The position numbers and the translations under genes were made by a program. From Desulfobulbaceae bacterium (GTDB taxonomy: Bacteria > Desulfobacterota > Desulfobulbia > Desulfobulbales > Desulfobulbaceae), in assembly GCA_019163135.1 (NCBI GenBank), contig JAFLKR010000152.1:1-64000 (forward strand): a DNA stretch of 64,000 nucleotides. Reading direction: 5' to 3'. Shown here piece after piece: positions 40,206 through 49,130 of this stretch (its first letter is position 1; every line of letters starts with the position of its first letter). Below the pieces are notes generated by a model that ran no database searches, was not told where the DNA came from, and saw only the letters and a program-made list of their open reading frames with translations.

Positions 40206-41201
40206 ATGTCGAACTGGTTTATTGCCCTGGACGGCAAATCCCTTGGCCCTTTCACCACCCAGCAAGTTCTCAGCGGTCTGGCTTCAGGGTTATACAACGA
40301 GGCTACCATGGTATGGCGGGACGGTTTTGCCGACTGGCAACCCGCCGGCAGAGTGCAGGAATTACAAGCAGGAGCAGCAGCACAGGCTCCGCCCCCCTTT
40401 TCAGGCAAACAGGCCCATGAAATCGACTACACCATCTTCGGCAATGAAATGCAGTTTGTCGAGGTTGAACTTGATCCGCAAGAAAGCGTCATTTCCGAGG
40501 CCGGAGCGATGATGTACATGCACGATCAGATAGCGATGGAAACGGTTTTCGGTGACGGCTCCGTTGCCTCCCAGTCTGGCACCTTCTTCGACAAGATGCT
40601 GGGTGCCGGCAAACGGTTGATAACCGGCGAAGGGCTGTTCACCACCATTTTCACCTACACCGGGACTGGCAAGGGCAAGGTTGCGTTCGCCGCCCCTTAT
40701 CCTGGCAAGATCATCCCGCTGGACCTGACCAAATACAACGGCCGGATCATCTGTCAAAAAGACGCTTTTCTCTGCGCGGCCAAAGGTGTTTCGGTGGGGA
40801 TTGCTTTTCAGAAAAAAATTGGGGTGGCCCTCTTTGGCGGCGAGGGTTTCATCATGCAACAGTTGGATGGCGACGGCCAGATTTTTGTCCATGCTGGCGG
40901 CACCATTGTTGAAAAGGAACTGGCCGCAGGGGAGTTACTCAGGGTCGACACCGGTTGCCTGGTGGCCTTGACCGGTACGGTTACCTATGACATTGAGTTT
41001 GTCGGCAACGTCAAATCAGCGATCTTTGGCGGTGAAGGATTCTTCTTCGCCAATCTGCGCGGCCCAGGCCATGTCTGGCTGCAATCGCTGCCCTTTTCCC
41101 GCCTGGCCGGACGTATCTGGGAAGCAGCCCCGCAAACGGGAGGCGGCGGTCAGGGAGAAGGCTCGGCCCTCGGCGGACTTGCCAATATTTTTGAGCGATA
41201 A
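40206..41201 (+). CDS. GYF_2-like domain plus AIM24/TIGR00266 family protein
   Basis: [97 protein letters not shown]; internal ATG 40206 preferred. Confidence 0.88.
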   Translation: MSNWFIALDGKSLGPFTTQQVLSGLASGLYNEATMVWRDGFADWQPAGRVQELQAGAAAQAPPPFSGKQAHEIDYTIFGNEMQFVEVELDPQESVISEAGAMMYMHDQIAMETVFGDGSVASQSGTFFDKMLGAGKRLITGEGLFTTIFTYTGTGKGKVAFAAPYPGKIIPLDLTKYNGRIICQKDAFLCAAKGVSVGIAFQKKIGVALFGGEGFIMQQLDGDGQIFVHAGGTIVEKELAAGELLRVDTGCLVALTGTVTYDIEFVGNVKSAIFGGEGFFFANLRGPGHVWLQSLPFSRLAGRIWEAAPQTGGGGQGEGSALGGLANIFER

Positions 41202-41218
41202 CCCGTTTCCATACGGTC

Positions 41219-41252
41219 AATAAGCGGCTTCCATTGCCGGAGGCCGCTTATT
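41219..41252. terminator. Bidirectional terminator between convergent genes
   Basis: AATAAGCGGC...GCCGCTTATT perfect 10-bp arms between the 41201 and 41270 stops. Confidence 0.65.
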
Positions 41253-41269
41253 ATTTAACCGATAGCAAG

Positions 41270-41986
41270 TCAGCGCTGCTCTTCGATGAACGCTTGTATC
41301 TGTTTACTTAAGCCAAGTTGCCGAGCCAACTGGTCCAGCCAGGCACGTTCCGCCTCGGTATCCGTCTCGATGGCGGCCACCGCCAGCATGTACATGGTCT
41401 TCGCCACCGAGGGATTATTGATCCCGGCGGTCAACGCCTCGATGCTTTTGGGCTGGTGAAGTTCATCGAGCAGGAACATTTTCTCTTCCTGGCTCAGCTC
41501 GACCCCCCGCAGTTTATCTAGCACCGCCCGTTCTTCCGCCTGATCCATGACGCCGTCGGCATGGGCCGCAGCCACCATCACCTGGATCAAGCGGACCGCC
41601 AGATCCGCCCCTGTGGGAGCAGTCAGGGTAACGTCGCTCACCGGTGGCGCTGCCGCCGGAGCAGCATCAGGCATTGGCGGCGGAGGGGGGGGGTGAAATC
41701 CACCAGGGGGAGGTTGCGGAGAGGGTGTGCCGGTCGCGAACGGATTAGCTCCCGGGGGCGGAGGAGGAGTTTGAGCCATCCCTTGAGGTTGAGCCTGTTG
41801 CCCTTGCTGCTGCTTAAGGATTTCAAAAGCACCGACTCCGAGGCCAATCATAGTCATCAGGCCGGAACCGGAGGTGAGGCTGCCCAGCATCGATTTGCTG
41901 CCCCCATGCGACCCGCTCCCCTTGCCCATAACCTCGCCAACGATCTTGCCTAATAATTTTTCAGCATTAAACATAGTTTTGCCCAA
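41270..41986 (-). CDS. DUF533/TerB-like protein with Pro-rich linker
   Basis: MFNAEKLLGKIVGEVMG...; C-term VMVAAAHADGVMDQAEERAVLDKL...QIQAFIEEQ. Confidence 0.82.
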   Translation of the reverse strand: MGKTMFNAEKLLGKIVGEVMGKGSGSHGGSKSMLGSLTSGSGLMTMIGLGVGAFEILKQQQGQQAQPQGMAQTPPPPPGANPFATGTPSPQPPPGGFHPPPPPPMPDAAPAAAPPVSDVTLTAPTGADLAVRLIQVMVAAAHADGVMDQAEERAVLDKLRGVELSQEEKMFLLDELHQPKSIEALTAGINNPSVAKTMYMLAVAAIETDTEAERAWLDQLARQLGLSKQIQAFIEEQR

Positions 41987-42188
41987 ATTTTTGAATTATC
42001 TGTCGGCTTTTCTCCTCGACTTATCAGGAGAATACCCCTCGTTTACGATTTACAAGGATGTTGCCGTCGGTAAGATTGCGGCAGAAATAATGTGAAGGCA
42101 ATGCGGTAAAAACAGCATTCTCCCTTGTCGCACCCCAGTTCAGTACCGTATACTATAAGCATCCATACCCATTACCCGGCTTAACCCC

Positions 42189-42947
42189 ATGCTTTCCACC
42201 GCGACCACCGCAACCGCACCTTTTGTATCCACCTACGACCGCAGCGGCAGGACTTCATCGCTGTTCCGCTCCGAGCCGGTTCAACGGATCGCTTCCATTA
42301 CGGAACAAAGTAGCACAACTCCGGAAAATTACAAAGATCAAGTTACGCTCTCTGAAAGCGCTGTCGAAAAATCACGCCAAAATAACAAGCCCGACAACGA
42401 AGCCAAAGCCCCGGTCGATGCAAACAGTGCCGACCAGCAAACGGAGGCTGCCGGGAAAACGCAAACCGGCACCCTGGCCTTGACCCCTGAAGAGCAAAAA
42501 GTGGTGGTAGAACTGCAACAACGTGATCGGGAGGTCAAAGCCCATGAACAGGCCCACCTGGCCAATGCCGGTCAGTATGCCCGGGGTGGTGCAACCTATT
42601 CCTACCAGCAGGGTCCGGACGGACGACGGTATGCCATCGGCGGTGAAGTGCCGATCGATATCAGCCCTGAAAAAACCCCGGAACAGACCATCATGAAAAT
42701 GCAGACCGTCAAACGTGCCGCGATGGCGCCGGCGGAACCCTCAGCTGCGGACCGCAGTATCGCCGCTGCCGCAGCAGCCCTTGAGGCCCAAGCCCGTCAG
42801 GAAGCACAGGCAGCGCAAATGAAACCCGCCGTAGAACCATCCGGCCCCGGTGAACAACCTCCGGAAAGCGACGCTCCGTCCCAGCAAAACGAACCGGCTA
42901 CCAGCAATTCGGCTCGCCGCACCCAACCCCTGAATACGGTTGCCTGA
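42189..42947 (+). CDS. Putative metalloprotease, SprA-related (CJM1_0395) family
   Basis: REVKAHEQAHLANAGQYARGGATYSYQQGPDGRRYAIGGEVPIDISPEKTPEQTIMKMQTVKRAA. Confidence 0.88.
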   Translation: MLSTATTATAPFVSTYDRSGRTSSLFRSEPVQRIASITEQSSTTPENYKDQVTLSESAVEKSRQNNKPDNEAKAPVDANSADQQTEAAGKTQTGTLALTPEEQKVVVELQQRDREVKAHEQAHLANAGQYARGGATYSYQQGPDGRRYAIGGEVPIDISPEKTPEQTIMKMQTVKRAAMAPAEPSAADRSIAAAAAALEAQARQEAQAAQMKPAVEPSGPGEQPPESDAPSQQNEPATSNSARRTQPLNTVA

Positions 42948-42995
42948 CCATCTCTTTCTTTCTCTCCCCTTCCTTACAAACACTGAGAGCTGACG

Positions 42996-44315
42996 ATGCT
43001 GCAGAATGATTATCTCGAAGATCTCTTTTCCTATATTAATCAATCGCCCACCCCTTTCCATGTGGTGGCAAATAGCGCAACTATGCTTAAGGCCCAGGGA
43101 TTCCAGCGCCTGCACGAATCCGGATCCTGGCAGCAGATCGCTCCGGGCTCCTATTTTGTGATCCGCAACGATTCCAGCCTGATTGCCTTTACCCTGACCG
43201 ACCGACCGCATGCCGGGCTGCACCTGCGTATGGCTGGAGCTCACACCGACAGCCCCGGTCTGAAGGTCAAGCCCAACCCGCTCCAATTTCGCCATACCTG
43301 CCTGCAGTTGGGGGTCGAAATCTACGGCGGTGCCCTCCTGGCCCCCTGGTTTGATCGGGATCTGTCCATCGCCGGAAGGGTCAGTTGGAGCAGGGAGGGC
43401 GGCCCTCTGCAGTGCAACCTGATCGACTTCCAACGGCCGGTGGCCACGATCCCAAGCTTAGCGATCCATCTGGACCGCGAGGTTAACACCAAGCGAACCA
43501 TTGATAAACAGACCGACCTCGTGCCTCTGGTGATGCAGAGCTTTGAGGCCGGTGCCCCTGATTTTAAAACCCTGCTTAACGCCCAACTGCTTAAACAGCA
43601 TCCTACCGCCGCCGGTGCCGAGATCATGGACTACGACCTTTTTCTCTACGATACCCAGCCGCTCTCCCAGGTAGGGTTCAATAATGAGTTCATCACCGGC
43701 TCCCGGCTGGATAATCTTCTTTCCTGCCACGCTCTCCTCACAGCCCTCACTCAAACCGCCCCCCGCCGGGACAGCCTCATTGTGCTCAACGACCATGAAG
43801 AAGTAGGCAGCGTCTCCACCTCCGGGGCGCAGGGACCTTTTCTCAAAAATGTCCTGGAACGACTCCTGCCCAATCCCGAACACCGTCAACAGGTCATCGC
43901 TCATTCGCTCTTTGTCTCAGTGGACAACGCCCATGCGGTTCATCCTAATTTTGCCGTCAAACACGATCCCGACCACCTTCCCCTGCTTAATCGGGGGCCG
44001 GTTATTAAAATGAACGCCAATCAGCGTTATGCCACCACCGGCCTTACCGCCGGCCTGTTTCGACTGGTCTGCCGCAAGGCCGGTGTTCCCTGTCAGCAAT
44101 TCGTGATGCGCAACGACCTGGCCTGTGGTTCCACCATCGGCCCTCTGACCGCGGCCGAACTCGGAGTGGCCACGGTGGATATCGGCATTCCGCAGTTGGG
44201 CATGCACTCGATCCGGGAAACCGCCGGTCACCTCGACCCCTGGTACCTGCAACTGGCCATGACCGCCTTTTTCTCCGAACCGGATACCGCCATCTGTTGC
44301 CCGGAAATCGCCTAG
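42996..44315 (+). CDS. M18 family aminopeptidase
   Basis: SPTPFHVVANSATML, GAHTDSPGLKVKPNP, NDHEEVGS, DNAHAVHPNF, MRNDLACGSTIGPLTAA. Confidence 0.95.
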   Translation: MLQNDYLEDLFSYINQSPTPFHVVANSATMLKAQGFQRLHESGSWQQIAPGSYFVIRNDSSLIAFTLTDRPHAGLHLRMAGAHTDSPGLKVKPNPLQFRHTCLQLGVEIYGGALLAPWFDRDLSIAGRVSWSREGGPLQCNLIDFQRPVATIPSLAIHLDREVNTKRTIDKQTDLVPLVMQSFEAGAPDFKTLLNAQLLKQHPTAAGAEIMDYDLFLYDTQPLSQVGFNNEFITGSRLDNLLSCHALLTALTQTAPRRDSLIVLNDHEEVGSVSTSGAQGPFLKNVLERLLPNPEHRQQVIAHSLFVSVDNAHAVHPNFAVKHDPDHLPLLNRGPVIKMNANQRYATTGLTAGLFRLVCRKAGVPCQQFVMRNDLACGSTIGPLTAAELGVATVDIGIPQLGMHSIRETAGHLDPWYLQLAMTAFFSEPDTAICCPEIA

Positions 44316-44846
44316 CAGCCGCTGGCTTCCACCGCTCGCCTTCGAGCCCGTATAGCACCGGGCTCACCTTTTTGATTCCGATATATCTGACGTTTACTAG
44401 ACTCCCGGCCTTTTTCCATTTCCGCTGCTAATGTTCCCCGCCTTTGTTTTTCAATCAGCACCAGAGGGTTCTGACCTTGCCAGCATGAAACCCATGCTGG
44501 AAATTCATTAAAAATAAATTATATGTTAAAAAATTTATTTAAAATTGATTTTTCATTGCCTGTTATCGCACTCTGCGGTATTTATTTACTAATGTGGATG
44601 CAACATGATCAGGCAAAATGAAGGCGCGGATGTGCCACAAGGCGACCTCCTCTGGTCGTCCAATCTGTCTGTTGCTCCCAGGTAACCGAACCACAAGGAC
44701 AAAACTCCTAAATGCCCTCTGTTATCTTTCGTCATGCATCAACGATACAGAGGACAAAAAGCAACCGCACGCCGAACTAATCCATCGAAAAACCGAGGTT
44801 ATTTTCTCCCACAAAACTAGCGTTCCACTCTATACAAGAGGTTCCC

Positions 44847-45089
44847 ATGTCCATCGGCACAGAAAAAATCAAGGTCCTGCACATTCTCTCTGAAAATCTC
44901 AAAAATCCCCAGCCCCAATTGGTCCGTTCCACCGACATCGCCAACCAATTGAATATGAGCATCCCGGAAACACATCTCCTGCTCAAGGTGATGAACGACA
45001 TGGGGGTTATCGAAAGCAATGTCGATGGGCAACTCTCGCTCATCACCCAGAAGGGATTGCATTATCTGCATCATCAAGTGGCCCTATGA
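44847..45089 (+). CDS. Small winged-helix/HTH-like protein
   Basis: RSTDIANQLNMSIPETHLLLKVMNDMGVIESNVDGQLSLITQKGLHYL; immediately upstream of GAF-ANTAR gene. Confidence 0.7.
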   Translation: MSIGTEKIKVLHILSENLKNPQPQLVRSTDIANQLNMSIPETHLLLKVMNDMGVIESNVDGQLSLITQKGLHYLHHQVAL

Positions 45090-45108
45090 ACACCTCCAGG
45101 TTCTGCCT

Positions 45109-45822
45109 ATGAACGAGTCGCAGCAGCACAGCTATGATAATTATATTAAGGCGTTGATGGACATAAGCCAGGCCATCACCTCGGACCTGTTCCTCGAAGA
45201 TTTTTTTAAACTGATCGTCATGGTGGTGGCCAAGGTAACCGGGGTGGATATCTGCTCCCTGTGGCTGGTAGACGAAAATAGCAATCCTCCCAAAATCCGG
45301 CTCAAAGCCACCCAGGCCATTGAACCGGAATATGTAATCGACCGATCGCTCGATCTGCATGAGGGGGTGGTAGGGTATGTTATTTCGACCCGAAAACCTC
45401 TGGTGATCAAAGACGTGCTTCAATGTGAGATTTTCAAAGAAAAGGAAATGGCAAAGAAACTGGGACTTGTCTCCATGGTGGGCGTACCGCTGCAGGGAAA
45501 AAAAGACAAGATCATCGGCGTGCTTAACTGTTTCACCTCAACCCCCCATCAATTCTCCGAAACCGATATCAACCTGCTAACCACAGTAGCTAATCAGGCA
45601 GCTGTGGCCATCCTCAACACCGAACTTATAATCAAAACCAAGATTATTCAGGAAGAGTTGCGGTCACGGAAGAAGATTGAACGGTCCAAGGAAATCATCA
45701 TGGATCGACATGGCATCAACGGCGATGAGGCTTATAAATGGATTCAAAAACGGAGCATGGATTCTCGCAAAACCATGCTGGAGGTGGCAGAAGCTATCCT
45801 GTTATCCAACGAACTGTATTAA
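45109..45822 (+). CDS. GAF-ANTAR transcription antiterminator
   Basis: N-terminal GAF (LEDFFKLIVMVVAKVTGVDICSLWL...); C-terminal ANTAR RSRKKIERSKEIIMDRHGINGDEAYKWIQKRSMDSRKTMLEVAEAILLSN; ATG 45109 preferred. Confidence 0.92.
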   Translation: MNESQQHSYDNYIKALMDISQAITSDLFLEDFFKLIVMVVAKVTGVDICSLWLVDENSNPPKIRLKATQAIEPEYVIDRSLDLHEGVVGYVISTRKPLVIKDVLQCEIFKEKEMAKKLGLVSMVGVPLQGKKDKIIGVLNCFTSTPHQFSETDINLLTTVANQAAVAILNTELIIKTKIIQEELRSRKKIERSKEIIMDRHGINGDEAYKWIQKRSMDSRKTMLEVAEAILLSNELY

Positions 45823-45890
45823 CCGACTCCCCCTCTTCATCGGGCGGCCAAAACTATGAGCGGAAAGCAAAAGCGGAGATAACTTATTTC

Positions 45891-45919
45891 TTGACATAAA
45901 TATTAAGTTTGAATAAATT
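45891..45919 (+). promoter_or_regulatory. Putative sigma-70 promoter for the glutamate synthase leader
   Basis: TTGACA (45891-45896), 17-bp spacer, TAAATT (45914-45919). Confidence 0.6.
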
Positions 45920-45935
45920 ATATAAAGATAAAAAC

Positions 45936-45999
45936 TGACCGTACAACGGCGTGCGATCAAGTTGTTTAAGTTATACACGACAAGACAAAGGCGTCTGTC
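45936..45999 (+). promoter_or_regulatory. Dual-hexaloop ANTAR-responsive RNA element (P1 45936-45959, P2 45979-45999)
   Basis: P1: TGA-C-CGTAC[AACGGC]GTGCG-A-TCA; P2: GAC-(A)-AGAC[AAAGGC]GTCT-GTC; both loops have A at position 1 and G at position 4; P2 overlaps the terminator arm. Confidence 0.85.
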
Positions 46000-46026
46000 T
46001 CTCCCCCGAGACAGACGCCTTTTTTT
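45987..46026 (+). terminator. Leader intrinsic terminator upstream of glutamate synthase gene
   Basis: AAAGGCGTCTGTCTC-TCCCCC-GAGACAGACGCCTTT perfect 15-bp stem followed by T-run. Confidence 0.95.
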
Positions 46027-46090
46027 GTCGATTTCCCCCGACTTGCACCTTTAAAAGTGCAAAATAAAAAATAAAAACAAGAGGTTCACT

Positions 46091-47728
46091 ATGCGTTTTT
46101 CCAAATCCAACGATGTTTTGGGAACCACCAACCGAGGAAACCCAGCTGAATCCAGCCTGTGCACCCTGTGTCGTGCCGATTGCACTGGCCAGTGCGAAAC
46201 CTGGAAATCGAGCCTGGTCGGTCGGAAACTGCTTTATCCCCGTGACTTTGGCGTGGTCACTGCCGGCGCCAACAATACCACCCATATAGGCGTTTCCTAC
46301 AACTCACTGCGGATTCAGGGATATGCCTACGGCGCCCACGGCATGGCCCAAGGCCTTTCCAACGATGCCGACAATTGCATTTTCCCCAATGTCGACCTGA
46401 CCACGGAATTTGGCTATGAGGTCAAGACCAAGAGCAAAATCCCGCTAATGACCGGCGCACTGGGCTCCACCTTCATCGCTGCTAAGTATTGGGATTCGTT
46501 TGCCATCGGCGGTGCCTTGGTCGGCATTCCAATCGTGGTCGGCGAGAATGTCGTCGGTGTTGACAAGGCTTCTGAGATCAACAACGGCAAAATCACCAAA
46601 GCGCCTGAGTTGGACCGCCGCATTGACACCTACCTGCGGTATCAGGAAGATTTTGGGGCGATCATCGTCCAATTGAACGTCGAAGACACCAGAAATGGCG
46701 TGGCTGAATATGTGGTCGGCAAATACGGCGACCGCTGTATCGTTGAGCTGAAATGGGGTCAGGGCGCCAAGGATATCGGCGGCGAGATTCAGGTGTCCAG
46801 TATCAAATACGCACAGTTCCTAAAAAATCGCGGTTATATCGTCGATCCCGACCCGACGTCTCCTGAAGTGCAGATGGCCTACGAGAAGGGCGCAATCAAA
46901 TCCTTCGCCCGCCACAGCCGCCTGGGTGGCACCAACCTGACTTCGGTTGAGTTGGTCCAGGAGGATTTCATGAAGTCGGTCGAGTACCTGCGCAAGATCG
47001 GCTTCAAACGCATCTCGCTGAAGACTGGTTCTTATGGCATGGAAGAATTGGCCATGGCCATTAAATTTGCCACCGAGGCCAAACTGGATCTGCTCACTAT
47101 CGACGGTTCCGGTGGCGGCACCGGCATGAGCCCCTGGAACATGATGCAGAGCTGGGGTGTTCCCTCGATCAATCTGCATTCCAAGGCCTATGAGTACGCC
47201 AGCATCCTGGCCGCTCAAGGCAAACGGGTGGTTGACCTCTCCTTTGCCGGCGGATTTGCCCTGGAAGACAGCATCTTCAAAGGACTTGCCTTGGGCGCGC
47301 CCTTTACCAAGTTGATCTGCATGGGACGCGGCATCATGATCCCCGGATTTCTGGGTGCCAACATCGAGGGTGCGATCCATCCGGAGCGTAAAGAAAAAGT
47401 CAACGGCAACTGGGATAAACTGCCGGCCAGCATCCTCGCCATGGGCAGCACCCCAGAAGAGATCTTTGCCTCCTACTACGATGTTCAGAAGAAAGTGGGT
47501 AAGGATGAGATGAAGAATATTCCGTACGGGGCGATCGCTATGTGGACCATGGCGGATAAACTGGCTTGCGGCCTACAGCAATTGATGGCCGGGGCAAGAA
47601 AATTCCAACTCAACAAGGTTACCCGCAACGATCTGTTTGCCGGCAACCGGGAGACGGCGAAAGAAACCGGCATCACCTATATCACCGATGCCAAGGACGA
47701 AATCGCCAAAAAAATTCTAGCAATGTAA
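46091..47728 (+). CDS. FMN-binding glutamate synthase family protein (GltB central/FMN domain type) with N-terminal Cys motif
   Basis: CTLCRADCTGQCETW; VELKWGQGAKDIGGEIQVSSIKYA; GSGGGTGMSPWNMMQSWGVPS; LALGAPFTKLICMGRGIMIPGFLGANIEGAIHP. Confidence 0.93.
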   Translation: MRFSKSNDVLGTTNRGNPAESSLCTLCRADCTGQCETWKSSLVGRKLLYPRDFGVVTAGANNTTHIGVSYNSLRIQGYAYGAHGMAQGLSNDADNCIFPNVDLTTEFGYEVKTKSKIPLMTGALGSTFIAAKYWDSFAIGGALVGIPIVVGENVVGVDKASEINNGKITKAPELDRRIDTYLRYQEDFGAIIVQLNVEDTRNGVAEYVVGKYGDRCIVELKWGQGAKDIGGEIQVSSIKYAQFLKNRGYIVDPDPTSPEVQMAYEKGAIKSFARHSRLGGTNLTSVELVQEDFMKSVEYLRKIGFKRISLKTGSYGMEELAMAIKFATEAKLDLLTIDGSGGGTGMSPWNMMQSWGVPSINLHSKAYEYASILAAQGKRVVDLSFAGGFALEDSIFKGLALGAPFTKLICMGRGIMIPGFLGANIEGAIHPERKEKVNGNWDKLPASILAMGSTPEEIFASYYDVQKKVGKDEMKNIPYGAIAMWTMADKLACGLQQLMAGARKFQLNKVTRNDLFAGNRETAKETGITYITDAKDEIAKKILAM

Positions 47729-47805
47729 GCAAAATTTCGTTTTCCGGGCAGGCGCAACCTGCCCGGAGGGCGATGCCATCGCTGTCTGGCCCGTCGTCGG
47801 ATGCG

Positions 47806-49113
47806 CTACTTAATCTTTATCCACAGGAGTTCCGCCGGGGTGTCACCGGTATTCTCCCATTGTTCCGGGGTATCCTTCTTCAGGTAAATAATATCCCCCA
47901 CCCCTACCTCTTGACTTTGCTCATTGATCTGCACGGTCAGTTTGCCGGCCAGCAGGTAGCCCATCTCTTCACCCTTGTGACTGAAAAAATGATTTGCCAG
48001 TTTCCGGCCCGGTTCGATCCTGACTAAATAGGGCTCCACCCCGGCATCCTTCATGTCCGGCGGTAGAAGCTGCACCCCTTCGACCAGTCCCTTGGGCACC
48101 TTGTCAAAGGTGGCGCTCACCCCCGCACCGCCGCGATAGACACAGCCATTATGCGCAGTGGCAAAGCCGTCGAAAAACGAACCAACCTCGACTGAAAGGC
48201 TTTCCGCCATACGAAACAGCGCCGGTATCGAAGGGTAAATGAGATTTTTCTCCACCTGGGATATACTGCTAGGGGTCACACCGGTTTTTTCCGCCAGTTC
48301 TTTTTGCGAGAGTCCCTGTTTTTTCCGAACCGCCTTAATCCTGGCACCGAGATCGAATCGTTCTGGCAGGGGCTTGGCCAGATCGAAGGCGACCTCTGCA
48401 TCTTCACAGCTAAAGGTCTGGGCCTCGTTGAGAAACTTTGAGTTGCGCTTCTCCGCTTTCAGTATCTTGAGCGCCGGCTTACCGTTTTTCACCGACAAAT
48501 CGATTGCCACCTGGGCTATCTTATTGATATTAGCTTTCAAACGGTTTGAGTGGGCGCTTTTTTCAATGACCCAGTATGCAATAGTCTCCAGTTCATAGAG
48601 CCGGGGACAGGTCCGGGCATAGAATTTCAAGACCTGCTCCTCGCCGCCCCAAAGATCTTGCATGCCGGTCAAACTATCCATGATAAACCGAATATCGCCG
48701 GACAGATTACTGTGCAGACCGTAGATGGCCTCGCCGACCAAGGCGGGGTTGGTGGGATCATTGACTTTGATCACCTGATGCGGCCACTGAGCCCCGTCCT
48801 TTTCGTAAAATTTGTTAAAAACCTCGGAGCTATCCCCTTTTCCGTTAGTGAAACAGTCCAGGATGGTGAAATGCTGACTCTCAGCCAATGGCCCGAGAAA
48901 GGCCACCACATTTTTGGGACTGCGATCAAAGCTGACATAGATCGTCGGTTTTTTATGAGCGAGCGACTCACGGATAAAATTTACGCAAAAGGCTGCGGAA
49001 AAACTGCCGGCATCTTCATACCACAGGACGTTATCGCCGATATATAAATCGCCCAACAGACTGTCGAGTTGCGTGATTCCGGAGGAAACCCGTTTCTTTT
49101 TAATGGTATCCAT
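47806..49113 (-). CDS. KaiC/RecA-like domain lacking a Walker A motif, fused to XRE-type HTH and C-terminal cupin
   Basis: SSGITQLDSLLGDLYIGDNVLWYEDAGSFSAAFCVNFIRESL; IRFIMDSLTGMQDLW; HTH IKAVRKKQGLSQKELAEKTGVTPSSISQVEKN; cupin EEMGYLLAGKLTVQINEQSQEVGVGDIIYLKKDTPEQWEN. Confidence 0.85.
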   Translation of the reverse strand: MDTIKKKRVSSGITQLDSLLGDLYIGDNVLWYEDAGSFSAAFCVNFIRESLAHKKPTIYVSFDRSPKNVVAFLGPLAESQHFTILDCFTNGKGDSSEVFNKFYEKDGAQWPHQVIKVNDPTNPALVGEAIYGLHSNLSGDIRFIMDSLTGMQDLWGGEEQVLKFYARTCPRLYELETIAYWVIEKSAHSNRLKANINKIAQVAIDLSVKNGKPALKILKAEKRNSKFLNEAQTFSCEDAEVAFDLAKPLPERFDLGARIKAVRKKQGLSQKELAEKTGVTPSSISQVEKNLIYPSIPALFRMAESLSVEVGSFFDGFATAHNGCVYRGGAGVSATFDKVPKGLVEGVQLLPPDMKDAGVEPYLVRIEPGRKLANHFFSHKGEEMGYLLAGKLTVQINEQSQEVGVGDIIYLKKDTPEQWENTGDTPAELLWIKIK

Positions 49114-49130
49114 GGTCGTTTCTAGCAGAA

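Noticed and set aside
41640-41800. G-rich/purine repeat tract
   Set aside because: Explained by the proline-rich linker codons of the TerB-like gene on the minus strand
44481-44501. Hairpin CCAGCATG-AAACC-CATGCTGG
   Set aside because: Stem without T-run on either strand and no associated element; not enough to call a terminator or regulatory RNA
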